Assembly: GCF_030704535.1 (NCBI RefSeq)
Contig: NC_081818.1
Coordinates: 25,521,001 to 25,585,000, forward strand
Reading direction: 5' to 3'
Origin: Vitis vinifera
Lineage: Eukaryota; Streptophyta; Magnoliopsida; Vitales; Vitaceae
DNA: 64,000 nt
Positions 1-12,273 of the stretch are shown piece by piece (the first letter of the stretch is position 1; every line of letters begins with the position of its first letter). Made by a program: the position numbers and the translations under genes. The notes below the pieces were generated by a model, which had not been told where the DNA came from, did not search any database, and was given only the letters and a program-made list of their open reading frames with translations.

Positions 1-1620
1 ATTAAAAATGACGAAATAATTGCAAATTTACAAATATAACCCTCCACATATTTTAGCTAATAAATTAATAACCTATTTTTGGCAAAAATACCTCTTATTT
101 TTTTAAAAAAGAAAATAAGAATTTAAACCATATTTGAGGTATTTTGTTAAAGGAACAACATGACATCTACGACATCATAAAAAAAAGCTAGAAGCAACAA
201 ATGTTTGAAAGAGTGTCTAGATCTGCTATTTTTGGCCACAGTCAAGAAACCAACGAATAAATATTCAAAATATATATTTTATACACGTATATATATGGTA
301 TATAGGTCAAGAGGATATAAAGGACAATTCTCTATCCCGTGGCGGCGAGTTGTCACGCGCAAAATATGTGGCTGAGACGTTAGCCGAAATGGTCCAGGTA
401 CTTTGAACTTCATCTCTTTTATTAAAGAAACAACTTCCAAATTGGTGTAGACAGACGAGATTTTGAGGCCGATAATGACCATTCTCTTATAGTCATGTTT
501 CAAGCCGCCTCGATTATTGTGCAATAATGTCTCATTTTGGAATTTGGAGGCTCGACTCCTACTGCCGGTGCGGAATGTTAAAGGACGGATCTTCGATGAA
601 TCAACTTATCCTTCGAAGTGAAAAAAAAAAAAATTACTTAAAAATTGTGTTTGATAGTAATAATTTTAAATTAATTAACACTAAATATTATCTAACATTT
701 GTTGAAATTCCCGGGTTTATGTTTGTTTTTTTACTTGATTCTAAATATAATTTTAATATTTAACAGTTTTAAATATTAAATTGTTTGTTATTATAATATT
801 TTATTTTTATCAAACATTAAAAAATAAAAAATAAAATCAACATAATATTTTTTTTGTTGAGCAAAAAATTTATAATAAGTCATAAAAAGGTAAAAAAAAA
901 AAAAATGATTTAAAGTCTAAAAATAAAATGCTTTCAACAAAATGTTAAAAAAAAATAAACATCCTTTAATAAACAAGATTTGCTAAAAACTTAGAAAAAC
1001 ACATTTAATAAATTTTAAAGTTTTTAATTTTTTATTATATCTTTATTCTTTTACAAGATCAAAATTTTTACTATTAAATTTTTTTTATATTAAAATTTAC
1101 CTCAAAATTGTTATTATTAATTATTAACATAATATAATTAAAATTCTAAAAAGTTTAATTTTGTTCATTTGTGGATACTATATTAATTCAAATTATGCTT
1201 TAATTGATTTTGGTTGAAATTTAATTTTTTTTATAAATAAAATATTTTCTCTTAAATTTTTTAATATAATAAAAATAAATTATATTTACTTGATTTATAA
1301 AATCATATTTTTGTTAGATAATTATTAAAAAAAATTACTTATTTTGAACTAGTTATGTATATAAGATTTCTTTCTTTCTTTTTGGAAAATTGAGATAAGA
1401 TATAAACAAATGAAAATATTTGAAAAAATACTATTGATTTTTCATTTTTTTAATCTAAAATATTAAAATGCATTTTATTTCATATAAGAGAATAATTAAT
1501 ATTTTTAATACAATACCTAAAATACCCTTATTTTAAATATTTTTTAAAATTTCAAAATAATTGGGATTAGTGTTCTATACATAAAAAAAAATTATATGTT
1601 TTTATATCAAGGATATGTTT
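1..1620. other. AT-rich intergenic DNA, no gene seen
   Basis: About 80% A/T with many homopolymer runs. The short open frames here (for example 279-524 on the minus strand) have no recognisable domain, and I see no splice-supported continuation. A slightly less AT-rich patch at 300-600 could be the remnant of an older element or gene, but nothing in it is diagnostic. Confidence 0.5.
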
Positions 1621-1624
1621 GGTC

Positions 1625-1840
1625 CTGCCAGTAGCCCAATCTCAGGTCCAACTTGGTGAAGTATGAAGCTTTTGACAGTCTATCAAATAGCTCGACAGCC
1701 AAGTTGGACCTGAGATCGGGCTACTAGCAGGTGCGAATTGCAGCAGGAGATGAGGGGAAGACCACTTGTGTAACTCGGTATGGATCATACGAGTTTCTGG
1801 TAATGCCCTTTGGACTGACTAATGTCCCTACTTTTATGAG
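1625..1840 (+). mobile_element. Ty3/gypsy reverse-transcriptase fragment with fold-back
   Basis: Around 1,699-1,838 the plus strand encodes part of a Ty3/gypsy reverse transcriptase, recognised by the conserved words [15 protein letters not shown] and, just before, KLDLRSGY. A 32-bp inverted copy of the start of this segment lies at 1,625-1,656 (partner 1,699-1,730), so the DNA can fold into a hairpin with a ~42-base loop. This is a broken fossil of about 0.2 kb with no LTRs seen nearby. Confidence 0.75.
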
Positions 1841-1841
1841 G

Positions 1842-1996
1842 AAAAGAAAAGTGAAAAGAAAGAAAAACTAAAAGAAAATATAAAATAGATTTAAACCCAA
1901 TAAATTATTTTTATATGCTTCTTCAAATTTATTTGACTTATTTCCCACTATTATATAAAGATTAAATAATTTAAAAATATATAAAATCTTTACAAA

Positions 1997-2028
<32 letters not shown>

Positions 2029-2110
2029 TGTATTTTTTTACCATAAAACCAAATATGAGAAAACTATTTTTCTTAACATTTTTTTATTTCCTTAATACTT
2101 TTCATGAACA
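1842..2110. repeat. AT-rich dispersed repeat, copy 1
   Basis: It shares the words AATAAATTATTTTTATAT and AAGATTAAATAATTTAAAA, plus a run of A/G-rich sequence, with 11,545-11,790 (same orientation). It also matches 44,930-45,320, partly in inverted orientation (CCATAAAACCAAATATGAGA here against ATATTTGGTTTTACTATAAA there). Probably a non-autonomous DNA element (MITE-like). Ends and target duplication could not be fixed because of the low complexity. Confidence 0.45.
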
Positions 2111-5100
2111 AAACATAACCTAAATTAATTGTCTCATTAATTTATCATATTTACTATATTCCCTCGTTCTTTAAGAGATCTCATCAATACAAATAATGAA
2201 GTATAAAAAAAAATTAATTTCTCAATATTATCATTAATATAAATGTGAAAAAATAAGAATTCATTGTTTAATTTAATTCAGTCATAATCACGTTTTATAT
2301 CTTATGATCTCATTATTCTCATTGCGCTTTCGTACAAATACCCATTTGTACCCAACATGCTTTACATCTTCAGGTGTTTGGGTTATAGGTCCAAAAACTT
2401 CTCGCTTTGTTAATGAGTTTAACTCTGCCTGCATAGCTTTTTTCCATTTTGGCCAATCATTTCTATGTTGGCATTATTCCACATTTCATGGTTCAATATC
2501 TTCATCATTTCTTATGATATTGGAGGCCACTTGGAAAGCAAAAATATTGTTAATAACAATATTATTTTGATCTCATTTTTCTCCCGTGTGTACATAACTT
2601 ACTGAGATTTCACAATTTTTAGGCATTTGTGCCTTTTTAAGGGTTTCTCATTCAATATGTGCCTCTTTAAAAGCTTTTTGTTCAATATGTGCCTTTTCAG
2701 GGGCTTTCTACATTATTTGTGCCTTTTATGGGGCTATAGATTTATCAATTTTAAACTAATTAGTCATTTTGATGGCCTCTTTTAGAGTGTCGAGTTTTTC
2801 ATGGGTTTGCTTCTTCTGAAGAGTTACATCATTTGAGCCAACAAGTCTACCACGCTTTAGGTGTATCTTAGATTCATTTATTAATTATCCTACAAGGACA
2901 TCAATTCATGTTGGAGTATTTGCAGTCAAGATATATGACTTTGTCACTTTCTTTGTATCAATGAATGCATCTGGTAATTGATTTGCAAGATTTTGCAAAT
3001 AAATGATTCTTTGAACTTCTAGTTCACATTGATTTGTACAAGGATTAAGATAGGTCATAGTAGATACCTTCCAACTAATTTCTTACCGTTCTTTAGGAAT
3101 TGACTTCTCTCCCCCTAATAATGGGAAAACACTCTCATTAAAATGACAATCCGCAAACCAGGCTGTAAAAACATTGTATGTAAAAGGTTTAAGATATCTT
3201 TTCATAAATCCCAAGTCTTCGTTGGGGACTCATTTTAGTGCATTATGTAGGTACAATTGGTACATATACTGCACAACCAAAGATTCGTGAGTCAGAGATA
3301 TTTGGTTGTTTTCCAAGCACAAGTTGTGAATGAGAGTATTCATGGAAAGTTGTAGGTTGAATATGGATTAAAGTTGCAGCATGCATAATAGCATGTCCCC
3401 AGGCGGTTTTAGGTAATTTAGTATTCATTAGTAATGGTCGAGCTATTAATTAGAGACGTTTGATGAAGGATTCTACTAAACCATTTTGGGTATGAGTATG
3501 AGCAACAAGATGCTCAATATTTATCTCTACTGACTTGCAATAGTCAATGAATGTTTGATAAGTAAATTCGTTAGCATTACCAAGATGTATTGTCTTAATT
3601 GGATAATCTGGAAATTTTGTTTGTCATTTGATTATTTGTGCAAGGAGTCTAGCCAAAGCAACATTACATGTAGAAAGGAGACAAACATGTGACCATCTGG
3701 TAGAAGCATCTATTAAGATCATAAAATAATGGAATGGTCCACATGGTGGATGAATAGACTCACATATGTCCTTATGTATTCTTTCTAAAAAGACTGATGA
3801 CTCAAATATGAATTTAGTAAAAAATGGTTTGACTATCAATTTACTTTGTGAGTAAGTAGCACATGAGTATTCATTAGGCAAAAGAATCTTTTGGTTCTTT
3901 AGTGGATACCCATGTGAGTGTTCGATTATTCGACGCATCATTGAAGACCCTGGGTGACCTACTCTATCATGCCAAAGGACAAAAACTTGTGGGTCGTTGA
4001 ACTTCTAGTTCACAACAACATATGATTCAATAGGCTTTATAGTTGTATGATACAACCCAGATGAAAAAGCTGGTAGTTTTTCCATTATAAGCTTCTGGCC
4101 AAATATTAATGGAAGTAATGTAAAGATATTCTATATTATCTTCATTCATAGTTACAATATGATATCTATTTATACGAATATCTTTAAAACTAAGCAAATT
4201 TATTTTGGATTTGCTAGAATGTAGAGCGTCATTTATATGGAATCTAGATTCATTTGGTAGCTTTATGTTTGCTTTTCCAAAGCCTTCAACTAAGTTTGTA
4301 ATACCAGATATGGTACTTACATTAGCTTTTATTAATGTCAATTTGAGGAAATATCTTTTATTTCGAAGAATTGTGTGCGTGGTTGCACAGTTTGCGAGAC
4401 ATACACACCATCCTCATTCATATTGAGACCAAATAACACATGGATTTCAAATATAACTAATTGTAGACCCTGTTTGCAAACCAAGTGCTATTAGTTTTTT
4501 TATTGCTTTTATTAATAGCATTAAAGGGATATTTTCTTACCACCTGGAGGAGTTGGCAGCACCTTGGACGAGTGGGGGACCGACTTCCATGAAGCTTCAT
4601 GCATGAGACGTATAGCCTTGGACGTGACCACCTCGCCATGGTGGTGGTTGAAGCTTCAGATGATAACGGTTAGAGCAGTGGAGCGGGTAGCAACTTGCGG
4701 GAGAAAGAAGAAACAGGGGAGAGGCGAAAAACTTAAAATGGAGCAAGAGAGGTTGAAGATGGGTTCAGAGAAAAATTGGAGATAGCTTGAGGAAGAGAGG
4801 TCGAGAGCAAGAAGGAAAAGGAAGGATGGCTTGTGGAGCTCTTGCAGATCTTGAGGAGAGAACACAACTTACCCGAAGCTAAGCCAACACTGCTTGAGAA
4901 AAGTCATTCCAGGTAAAGCTATCGTGAGTTTCCGGTTCATTTCAACTATCATACTTTGCTTTTGTCTATTCTACTAGTTTTTCTTTGGATATTGTTTTGT
5001 TGTTTGCTGTGGACATCAATGGCCATAGAAGTGTTTAGCTGAATCCGGTTTGTTTGCATATAATGCTCTGTTTTAGTTTTGTTTTTAGTATTTTTTATTT

Positions 5101-5410
5101 CTCTTGTAAAGATATGATGCTTTTCCCCTTCCCTAAACATGATGTGCTAAGCTCATGTTCTTATTTTCTCTAAATCCTACTAACTTCAAGCTCTTTGACA
5201 ATCCATGACATAAAACTCAGTTCATGCTATGTTTTTTTTTATATTTTTTTCTCTTTCTTCTCCTTTCTTACTCTGTTTCTTGCTGAGTGTTGGAGATGCA
5301 TTAGGAAAGCTTGCTTGTGAACCTGTACAAACTTGGTTTGAGAGTCACTCTCAGGCTCTTCTTTCTTATCCCCTTTCCTTCTTTCAACTTTTCCACTTTC
5401 TCTCCCCAAA

Positions 5411-5940
5411 ATGGCGTCTCTGACTCCCCCTCACTACTCAATCACCGCCACTGAGATTCGCTACTGCCACCTCCACCACCGAAGAGGCCTTACGCCACGC
5501 CATTCGCTTCGCCTTCGATGGTAAGGGGATTGATTCAATGCTTCTCAAATTCTAGTCTAGGTTGTGTGAATCCGACGATTACACCTTCTTGCTTTGAGAG
5601 CTTGGCAAGTGAGAGGAGCGAGCGAGGGTCATTCAATGTTTTGAATTTGCTGTGCAGCGGGAGCAAAAGCACAACGAGCAAGGTAAATGGGTTAGTGCTA
5701 TGATTAGTATTCTAAGTAGATTAGGCCAAGTTGAACTAGCAAAAGAATGTGTTTGAAACCTCTTTAAATGAGATATATGGAAATACAGTCTACAAATTTT
5801 CGGCTCTAATTAGTGCATATGGGCGAATTGGATATTATGATGAGGCAATCAAGGTATTTGAGACTTTGAAAAGTTCGGAGTTGAAGCCAAATTTAGTTGC
5901 TTATAATGCTGTAATTGATGCGTGTAGAAAATGGGTTTGA
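5411..5940 (+). pseudogene. GUN1: GUN1 (PPR-SMR protein) gene fragment, decayed
   Basis: GUN1 is a plastid pentatricopeptide-repeat protein acting in plastid-to-nucleus signalling. The fragment opens with MASLTPPHYS, like the GUN1 start. After loss of most of the low-complexity N-terminal part it continues in another frame with EEALRHAIRF, ESDDYTFLL, FEFAVQREQKHNEQGKWV and [17 protein letters not shown]. Then follows a clean first PPR unit, [16 protein letters not shown]...[13 protein letters not shown], and homology stops at about 5,937. Several in-frame stops and at least one frame change show that it is non-functional. It covers only the N-terminal quarter or less of the usual ~860-920 residues. 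The protein match is from memory of Arabidopsis GUN1. It lies inside element E1 in plus orientation and includes a 5'-leader-like CT-rich stretch (about 5,340-5,410), so capture from genomic DNA or from an unspliced transcript are both possible. Confidence 0.82.
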
Positions 5941-6224
5941 TGCCTCCATGCATGGTTACACTAGTTATGGGACTCTTAATGGTTATGGTGGTGAGAATGG
6001 CGGTTGGGTGATGAGGTAGCAGTATGTGGCATTTGTTTTCCATCTTGTAAAAAATGGTTTTGTGGTGCTCTCTGGTAGTACATGGAGTGGGTTGAGAGTG
6101 CTAGTAGTACATGGAATGAATTTGGTTGGAACAATCTCTTGCATGGCATACATGAATGGTGGGCCACTCTTAAAATTCATGTGTCTCTTTCCTCATCCAT
6201 CTTCATGCATACTTTTTTAAAAAA

Positions 6225-7200
6225 TTGGTTTTCAAAAAAAAAAAAAAAGTTGTTTTGACTCCACAATTTTTCATCTTTAGAATTTTTAGGACCCAAATTC
6301 CATTTTCCAATAATTTTCCAAAAAATCCAATTCTTAAATTTAATTTTCAACTCCAATTTTCATTTAATTTCCAAAACTCCAATTCCCAAATAATTTTCAA
6401 AATTTCAATTTCTTTCAAATTTAACTTCCAAAATTTCAATCCTTAAACTTAAATTTTCGGATTCTCAAATAATTTTCAAAATCCCAATTTCTTTCAAAAT
6501 TAATTTCCAAAATTCCAATTTCTTTCAAATTTAATCTCTAAAATTCCAATTTCTTTCAAATTTAATTCTCAAAACTCCAATTCTTAAATTTATTTTTCAT
6601 AGTTCCGATTCTCAAATAATTTTCAAGATTCCAATTTTCATAATTTAATTTTCAAAACTCCAATTTCTTTCAAATTTAATTTAAAAAACTCCAATTCTCA
6701 ATTAATTTCCAAAATTCCAATTCTCAAACCTCCAATTCTCAAATTTAATTCCCAAAATTCCAACTTTCTAATAATTTTCAAAATTCTAATTTCTTTCAAA
6801 TTTAATTTCCAAAACTCTAGTTCTTAAATTTAATTTTTAAAACTCCAAACTGTTAAATAATTTTTGAAATTCCAATTTCTTTCAAATTTAATTTCCAAAA
6901 TTCCAATTCTTAAATTAATTTTCAAAACTCCAATTCTCAAATAATTTTTCAAACTTCCATTTTCTTTCAAAATTAATTTCCAAAACTCCAATTCTTAAAT
7001 TTAATTTTCAAAACTCTAATTCTCAAATAATTTTCAAAATTCCAGTTTCTTTCAAATTTAATTTTCAAGATTCCAATTCTCAAAATTTCAATTTTCAAAT
7101 AATTTTCCAAAATTCAAAGTTTCAAATTTAATTTTCAAAACTCTAGTTTTCTTTCAAATAATTTTAATTCCACTCCAATTTTCAAATATTTTTTCTTACA
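6225..7200. repeat. Degenerate CAATTYTCAAAT tract of element E1
   Basis: Nearly 1 kb built from loosely repeated words of the type CCAATTTCTTTCAAATTTAA and TTTTCAAAACTCCAATTCTC, with a 20-35 base periodicity and strong strand bias (C on the plus strand, few G). A related tract lies at 23,480-24,000 in element E2, so it is a family feature and not random AT-rich DNA. Confidence 0.75.
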
Positions 7201-9368
7201 ACTTTTCATCCTTTATTAGGGTTTTAAGTTGCCAAAAATCATAATTTTAATAGATTTGCTGCCATTCTCATTTTGGTATGCACTTGTACAATTTTTCTTC
7301 GATTTTTAAATTTTTTTTTTTTGTTTTCCTTGATTTTTAGTAAGCGTGAATGAATTTTTGTAACTCCAGAAACAATGGAATTTATGAGACTAATTCATGC
7401 AAGATAAATTGGGCTTTGGTGGGGACCCTACATACGAGTTTTCTGTTCTGATTGTCAACTGTTATGCTTAGAGAATATTGTTTGATTTTTGTCTTGATCT
7501 TTGATACACATGTGATATATTTTGTATTTATTTTTGTGCATTAATGTTGTTTCCATGATAGTGTATTATTATTTGCTGCCAAGGTACGATCTTACTTGCA
7601 CTTTGCTTATTCTGATGCATGATTCGCTTTATTATTTGACTATTTCATTAGTATCCATTGATTTCCTTATCCATTGTCATGTTTGCTTCACCTTACTTAG
7701 TATATACCATTTTGGGGGGCTTAGAGGTGTGATACGGTCTTTACTGTACCTTCCTAATAAATAACCTGACCCCCAAACCCAAGTTTGGTTTTTCACAAAC
7801 CGTTTTTTTCAAATGAGGAGTCACACTTAGAGTTTTCTTTCTTATTTTGTTTTCCCTTAAAAAAATAAAACAAAAAATAAGTTGCGACCTCAAGTCTTTT
7901 TCTAAAAATCATATTTTCACCGAATAAATAAAAAGTGAGTCGCACCATCAAGTAGGAACGCATCGAGCAAAATACAGGGTCCACACTAATATTAAAACAA
8001 AAAAAACAAGGCATAATGTAAATAACAAAAGAAAATCAAATGTAAATATAAAACATAATAATATATTATTTGATATATAAAGTAACATCAATCGATGTAA
8101 ATCTTCTCATCATTTATTAAATGATATGTTTTTTCACTGGGACCTCCAAAGAAATCAATGTCATAATAGGTTAGGTCCAATCCATCACTATCAATAAAGT
8201 TAATCTCTATTTCTTTTCCTTTTACTTTTATTGATGTTTTGTAAAGGTCGACCAAATGTTTGAGCGTACGACAAGTACATGACCAATGCCCCTTCATACC
8301 ATATCTATAATAAATTATTCTTATGGTTCTTAGGAGGCTTATCTTGTAAACACTTTTCATTTTCTTGTTTTACCTCAATATTGCTCCATTTTTTGTGGTG
8401 CAATGAGGCTTTCCTTTTCCGAAAATTTGATGAATTATTATCATAAGAACCATGGTATCGAGGATTTCTTCCATGACCATGACCACATTCTCGTCTTCGT
8501 CCACGTCTATGAGTTTGGAACGATATTGCATTCACTTCAAGAAATTATTCAGATCCAGTTGGACGAGATTGATGATTTCTCATCAAAAGCTCATTATTTT
8601 GTTTAGCAACAAGAAGACATGAGATTAATTCAAAATATTTTGTAAATCTAAGTTCTCGATATTGTTACTGCAATAACACATTTAAGACATGAAATGTAGT
8701 AAAAGTTTTCTCTAACATGTCTTTTTCTGTGATTTTTTTCTCCACACAACTTTAATTGAGAGCTAATTTTGAAAAGTGTGAAGTTATATTTACTAATAGT
8801 TTTAAAATCTTGCAACCTCAGGTGTATTTAATCATATCGAGCTTTTAGGAGAATCACAGTTTTCTGGTGGTCATATCTTTCCTTCAAATTACTCTATAAA
8901 GTAAAAGGATCATTTACCATAAAATACTCATTTTTTAAACCTTCATGGAGGTGATGGCGAAGGAAAATCAGTGCTTTTGCACAATCCTACAGTGATGCTT
9001 TATTTCCTTCTTTGATTGTAGCTCCAAGATTCATTGCATCAAGTTGTATTTTAGCATCAAGGATCCAAGAAAAATAGTTCTTTCCCGAAATGTCAAGTGT
9101 CACAATTTCGAGTTTTTGTGAGATTCGACATTGTCAAATAACTTCATATATATGACAAAACAATATTATTAGAATCAGTTATAATAAATTGATAGCATTG
9201 ATATAACTTTGATTATAAACAAAATCAAATAATTTGCTTATAAATTTTAAAAATATATAACAAAACAAAATCAAGAATAATATAAATATATAAAATTTTA
9301 TTCTATATAAATAACTTCAAGTTTAAGATACAAGAATTACCCTCAAAGCAATTCGTGCAGATAACGTG

Positions 9369-9753
9369 TTGGAAAATAAGAATAAATACAATGTAAATAA
9401 AGTAGTAGAGATAAATTATATATTACTTTGATAATAATATATAATAGGGAAGAAGAAATCACAAAAGAAAATTGAGAAAGTTGAGATAATGAAAGACATA
9501 AAGAATGAGAGAAAGTAAGAAACTTCTTTATTACTTAGGGATTCATATTATAGGGGATTGGAAGCCCTTTTATAAGCTTTTCAAATGACTTCCATTAATA
9601 TTCTCATTAATAAATACTAATGTTAATAAATATTAATGGAACTCATAAATAACATTAATAAGTTCCATTAATGAGTATTAATGGAAGTCATAAATAATAT
9701 TTAATTAATATTTATTATAATTAATATGGTGACATTCACTACTTCAGTCATAA
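9369..9753 (-). repeat. 5' LTR of the Ty1/copia fossil
   Basis: On the minus strand this 385-bp block starts TGTTATGACTGAAGTAGTG and ends CTTATTTTCCAACA, that is TG...CA. It directly adjoins the gag-bearing internal region. It contains a purine-rich leader and short repeated words (TTAATGGAA / TTCCATTAA). A matching 3' LTR was not found; only a TTCAGTCATAA-like word near 2,277 recalls its end, and that could be chance. Confidence 0.65.
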
Positions 9754-11544
9754 CACTTTTCAAATTTTAATTAAGAAAATAATTATATATATATATATAA
9801 AATAAAATATCAACTTTCCAAAAATTTATTTAGAAAAAAAAGAATTTTCTTAAAAAATAAAATCTCAAAATTTTCAAAAATTAATGAAAACATTTTAGTT
9901 CAATTTTAAAACTTCAAATTCAATTCTATTTTATTAAAAAAATTAATTTACTTTTAACAAATCTTTTTAAACTTACATGTGACAACTCAGATAAATGAAC
10001 AATAATCTCAAGTCTTCAATGGAGAATAAGTTATCATCTAAAAAGATTCTAAATCATTATAAAAAATAAAATAAAATTTTTAATATATAAAAATGTATTA
10101 ACATAATCAATCATACTTTCAAGGAACAATGGTTTGAAAGATCTTCTAATATCAATCTTAAGACTTGAATTTGAACAAAACTTCAAAATCAAAGCCCACC
10201 TCATTTATTTTATTTATTCATGGTTGGTCCATTATCATTCACCATGGCGCAGCCGCATAATCCACCGTAAAGACACGGCTCCTCATGGATGAAAAGGCCA
10301 TGGATTGGATTGAAAAAAAAAAAAAAAACAGCTCTTTAAATTTTGGTAAAAAAAGAGGAATTTATTTTTTTCAATCAACAAATGATTTAAGGAAAACAAA
10401 AACTTGGTAGAAACAAACAAGTTCTTAAAAGAATTCATTTTTTGCTTGTAAAATTATCAAGATTTTCTACTCTTCATCACTATTCTTTATGTGATTTTCA
10501 TACAATTTACGGAGCTTTTGGTCGTCGGACCTCACTCCAAGCCTATTTGTCCTAACTCTTCCTATATTCAACTTTTTCTGAAATCAAGTCTCGTCATTTC
10601 TCTTCAAATTGATAAATGATAGTTTTTTCATTAATAATTTTTTTTCATTCGTTCATGTATAGAGTATATATAGAGGGTAATCGTCATTCTAAAAATGGGA
10701 AAGAATGATATAAGGAAATAACAACTAATATCTCAATATCTCAACTTTCCTAATATCTCAATATTCCTAATATCTCAACTTTCCTAATATTTAAGCATTC
10801 CTAATATCTCAACACTAAATGATATAAGGAAAGAATGATATAAGGAAAGCATTCCTAATATCTCAACAATTTCGAGCGGAAACGCATGTGAAAGATCCAT
10901 ATTTCTTTATTTGAAGAAATTTATGTCCACGGTTTGATATTTTTTTTAGAAAATATTAATAACAAATTTTTATAAAAGAAATAAAATGTTAACATATGTT
11001 TTCAAAGTTTTATTTTCTATAAGGTAGAAGTAAAACTATAGGAAAGAATTTGTTGTCCTAATAAAATTCACTTCATAATTATCATCATCTCATAGAAATA
11101 AAACTGATTTGATTTACAAGGTGTCTAAATTGAAGTATCCAAAGAGGCACGGATTGTTTTTTTTTTTTTCCTAAAAAATAAAAATAATATAACTTTTTTT
11201 TCTTAATAAACTTTTTAGAATATTTTGAACAACGTGATAAATACTTCTAAAATTTTTATATTATATATAAATATAGAATACCCTTATTGAAAATTAAAAA
11301 GAGAATTACTTTTTATATTTAACTTTCTAAACATAATTTTATCCTTAAAAATAATTATTTTTAAGAAATATTGTCAAAAAAAAAATTTTAGGATTGTCAT
11401 AAAAAATATATACTAAATATGGCCATTTTTCTCATTTTAATTTTCATAACTTAAATTTCCATCACCATAAGTTTATTGTAATTAAGAATTCCTTTTAAGA
11501 AATACATTTTTTTTTTTTTGCCATTCCTCTTAATTAAATTGTTA

Positions 11545-11790
11545 GAATAGGGGAAATAAGAGAAAAAAAAATAAAGAAAAAAAATAGAAGGAAAGGAAAA
11601 AAAAAAATTAAATTAAATAAATTATTTTTATATATTATTTCAAAAAAATTATTTTTTTATTTAATTCTTTTATATAAAGATTAAATAATTTAAAATTATA
11701 CTAATCTTTTAATAATTTTAATTATATTTAATTTTCTTTCACATTTTTAAAAAAAAAAACTAAAAATGACAAATTCTTTTCTTGGGCAAT
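11545..11790. repeat. AT-rich dispersed repeat, copy 2
   Basis: Same orientation as 1,842-2,110. Both run from an A/G-rich stretch through AATAAATTATTTTTATAT to ATAAAGATTAAATAATTTAAA and TTTTAATTATAT. Low complexity makes exact ends uncertain. Confidence 0.45.
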
Positions 11791-11970
11791 TTATTTTCCT
11801 TTCCCGATACGTTTCGGTTATCATTTAGCTTAAAAGAAATACTTGTGAATGCGTTTTGTTTATTTTTTTAGAACTATTATAAGTTACATTACGAAATAGC
11901 CGTATCAATAATTAGATTCATTCCCGCATATGGAATGAAAAAGGAAAATGTTATTTTTTAAATGAGGAAA

Positions 11971-11978
<8 letters not shown>

Positions 11979-12012
<34 letters not shown>
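11979..12012. repeat. (AT)n microsatellite
   Basis: A pure AT dinucleotide run of about 17 units, ~260 bp upstream of the ALS start codon. Similar (AT)n runs occur at about 2,008-2,029, 26,263-26,306, 34,473-34,505 and 34,664-34,682. Confidence 0.9.
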
Positions 12013-12016
<4 letters not shown>

Positions 12017-12207
12017 GACAAACAGAGATGTGAATATGGGAAAGCATCTCGTGAAAAGTGACGTGGTTCGTTTATATTCTTGAATCAAAGCTTTACATGG
12101 GCGGGCGGATCTCTGAGGCAACAACTTACGGTGTTATTTTCTACCCAAACCAAAAGGAAAGGTCCATGGGCTGTTTTGTAATTTTAGGCTTCCATATGCT
12201 GTAAGCC

Positions 12208-12273
12208 TATAAGACGACGTCTTTCACTCCAGAAAACCCTGCTAACTGAACTCTCCCCATCTACAATTCAACA
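12208..12273 (+). promoter_or_regulatory. Putative ALS core promoter and short leader
   Basis: A weak TATA-like TATAAG lies at 12,208-12,213, overlapping GACGACGTC (12,213-12,221). A CT-rich leader then runs to the ATG at 12,274. The TATA assignment is tentative because the leader would be only about 30-40 bases. Confidence 0.35.

Larger units (their letters stand above)
4462..7985 (+). mobile_element. Nested LTR-type non-autonomous element E1 carrying a GUN1 fragment
   Basis: The left end is TGTAGACCCTGT and the right end ACAGGGTCCACA, so the termini are TG...CA and inverted matches at 11 of 12 positions. Both ends are flanked by CTAAT (4,457-4,461 and 7,986-7,990), a 5-bp target duplication of the size made by LTR retrotransposon integrases. 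The insertion sits between the gag and pol parts of the copia fossil, so it is younger. Contents in order: a left block homologous to 20,781 onward, an intron-like AT-rich stretch, a GUN1 gene fragment (5,411-5,940), unassigned sequence, a degenerate CAATTTTCAAAT tract (6,225-7,200), and a right end with a GTCGCACCATCAAG region. No gag or pol is visible. It could be a giant solo LTR or a LARD-like unit; Ty3/gypsy affinity (perhaps Tat/Ogre-like) is a guess. Confidence 0.65.
2283..9753 (-). mobile_element. Old truncated Ty1/copia element, split by a nested insertion
   Basis: Read on the minus strand from high to low coordinates: a 5' LTR (9,369-9,753), a gag region ending in a CCHC zinc knuckle (about 8,090-8,540; GMKGHWSC is legible), the protease/pre-integrase segment with a CATTHTIL-like core (about 4,030-4,430), the integrase (about 3,240-3,950), the integrase C-terminal part (about 2,760-3,240), and the start of reverse transcriptase with GYKWVFVRKRNEN (about 2,300-2,570). 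The rest of reverse transcriptase, RNase H and a clear 3' LTR are missing. The coding parts carry many breaks and the element is clearly old and dead. The gag and pol parts are separated by the insertion at 4,462-7,985. Confidence 0.85.
9754..12200. other. AT-rich intergenic DNA upstream of ALS
   Basis: No gene seen. It contains a short tandem cluster of CCTAATATCTCAA-type words (about 10,725-10,870), AT-rich dispersed repeat copy 2 (11,545-11,790) and an (AT)n run at about 11,979-12,012. The last ~200 bases before ALS are more GC-balanced and probably hold its promoter. Confidence 0.5.

Noticed and set aside
2140-2290. Possible 3' LTR of the copia fossil (TTCAGTCATAA word at ~2,277)
   Set aside because: Only about 11 bases match the LTR end and the preceding sequence does not align convincingly with 9,369-9,753.
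2304-2570. 88-residue plus-strand frame
   Set aside because: It is antisense to the Ty1/copia reverse-transcriptase start, which is clearly coded on the minus strand.
6225-7200. Regularly repeated short words, considered as a CRISPR-like array
   Set aside because: Units are degenerate and of variable spacing, in a eukaryotic nuclear context inside a transposon.
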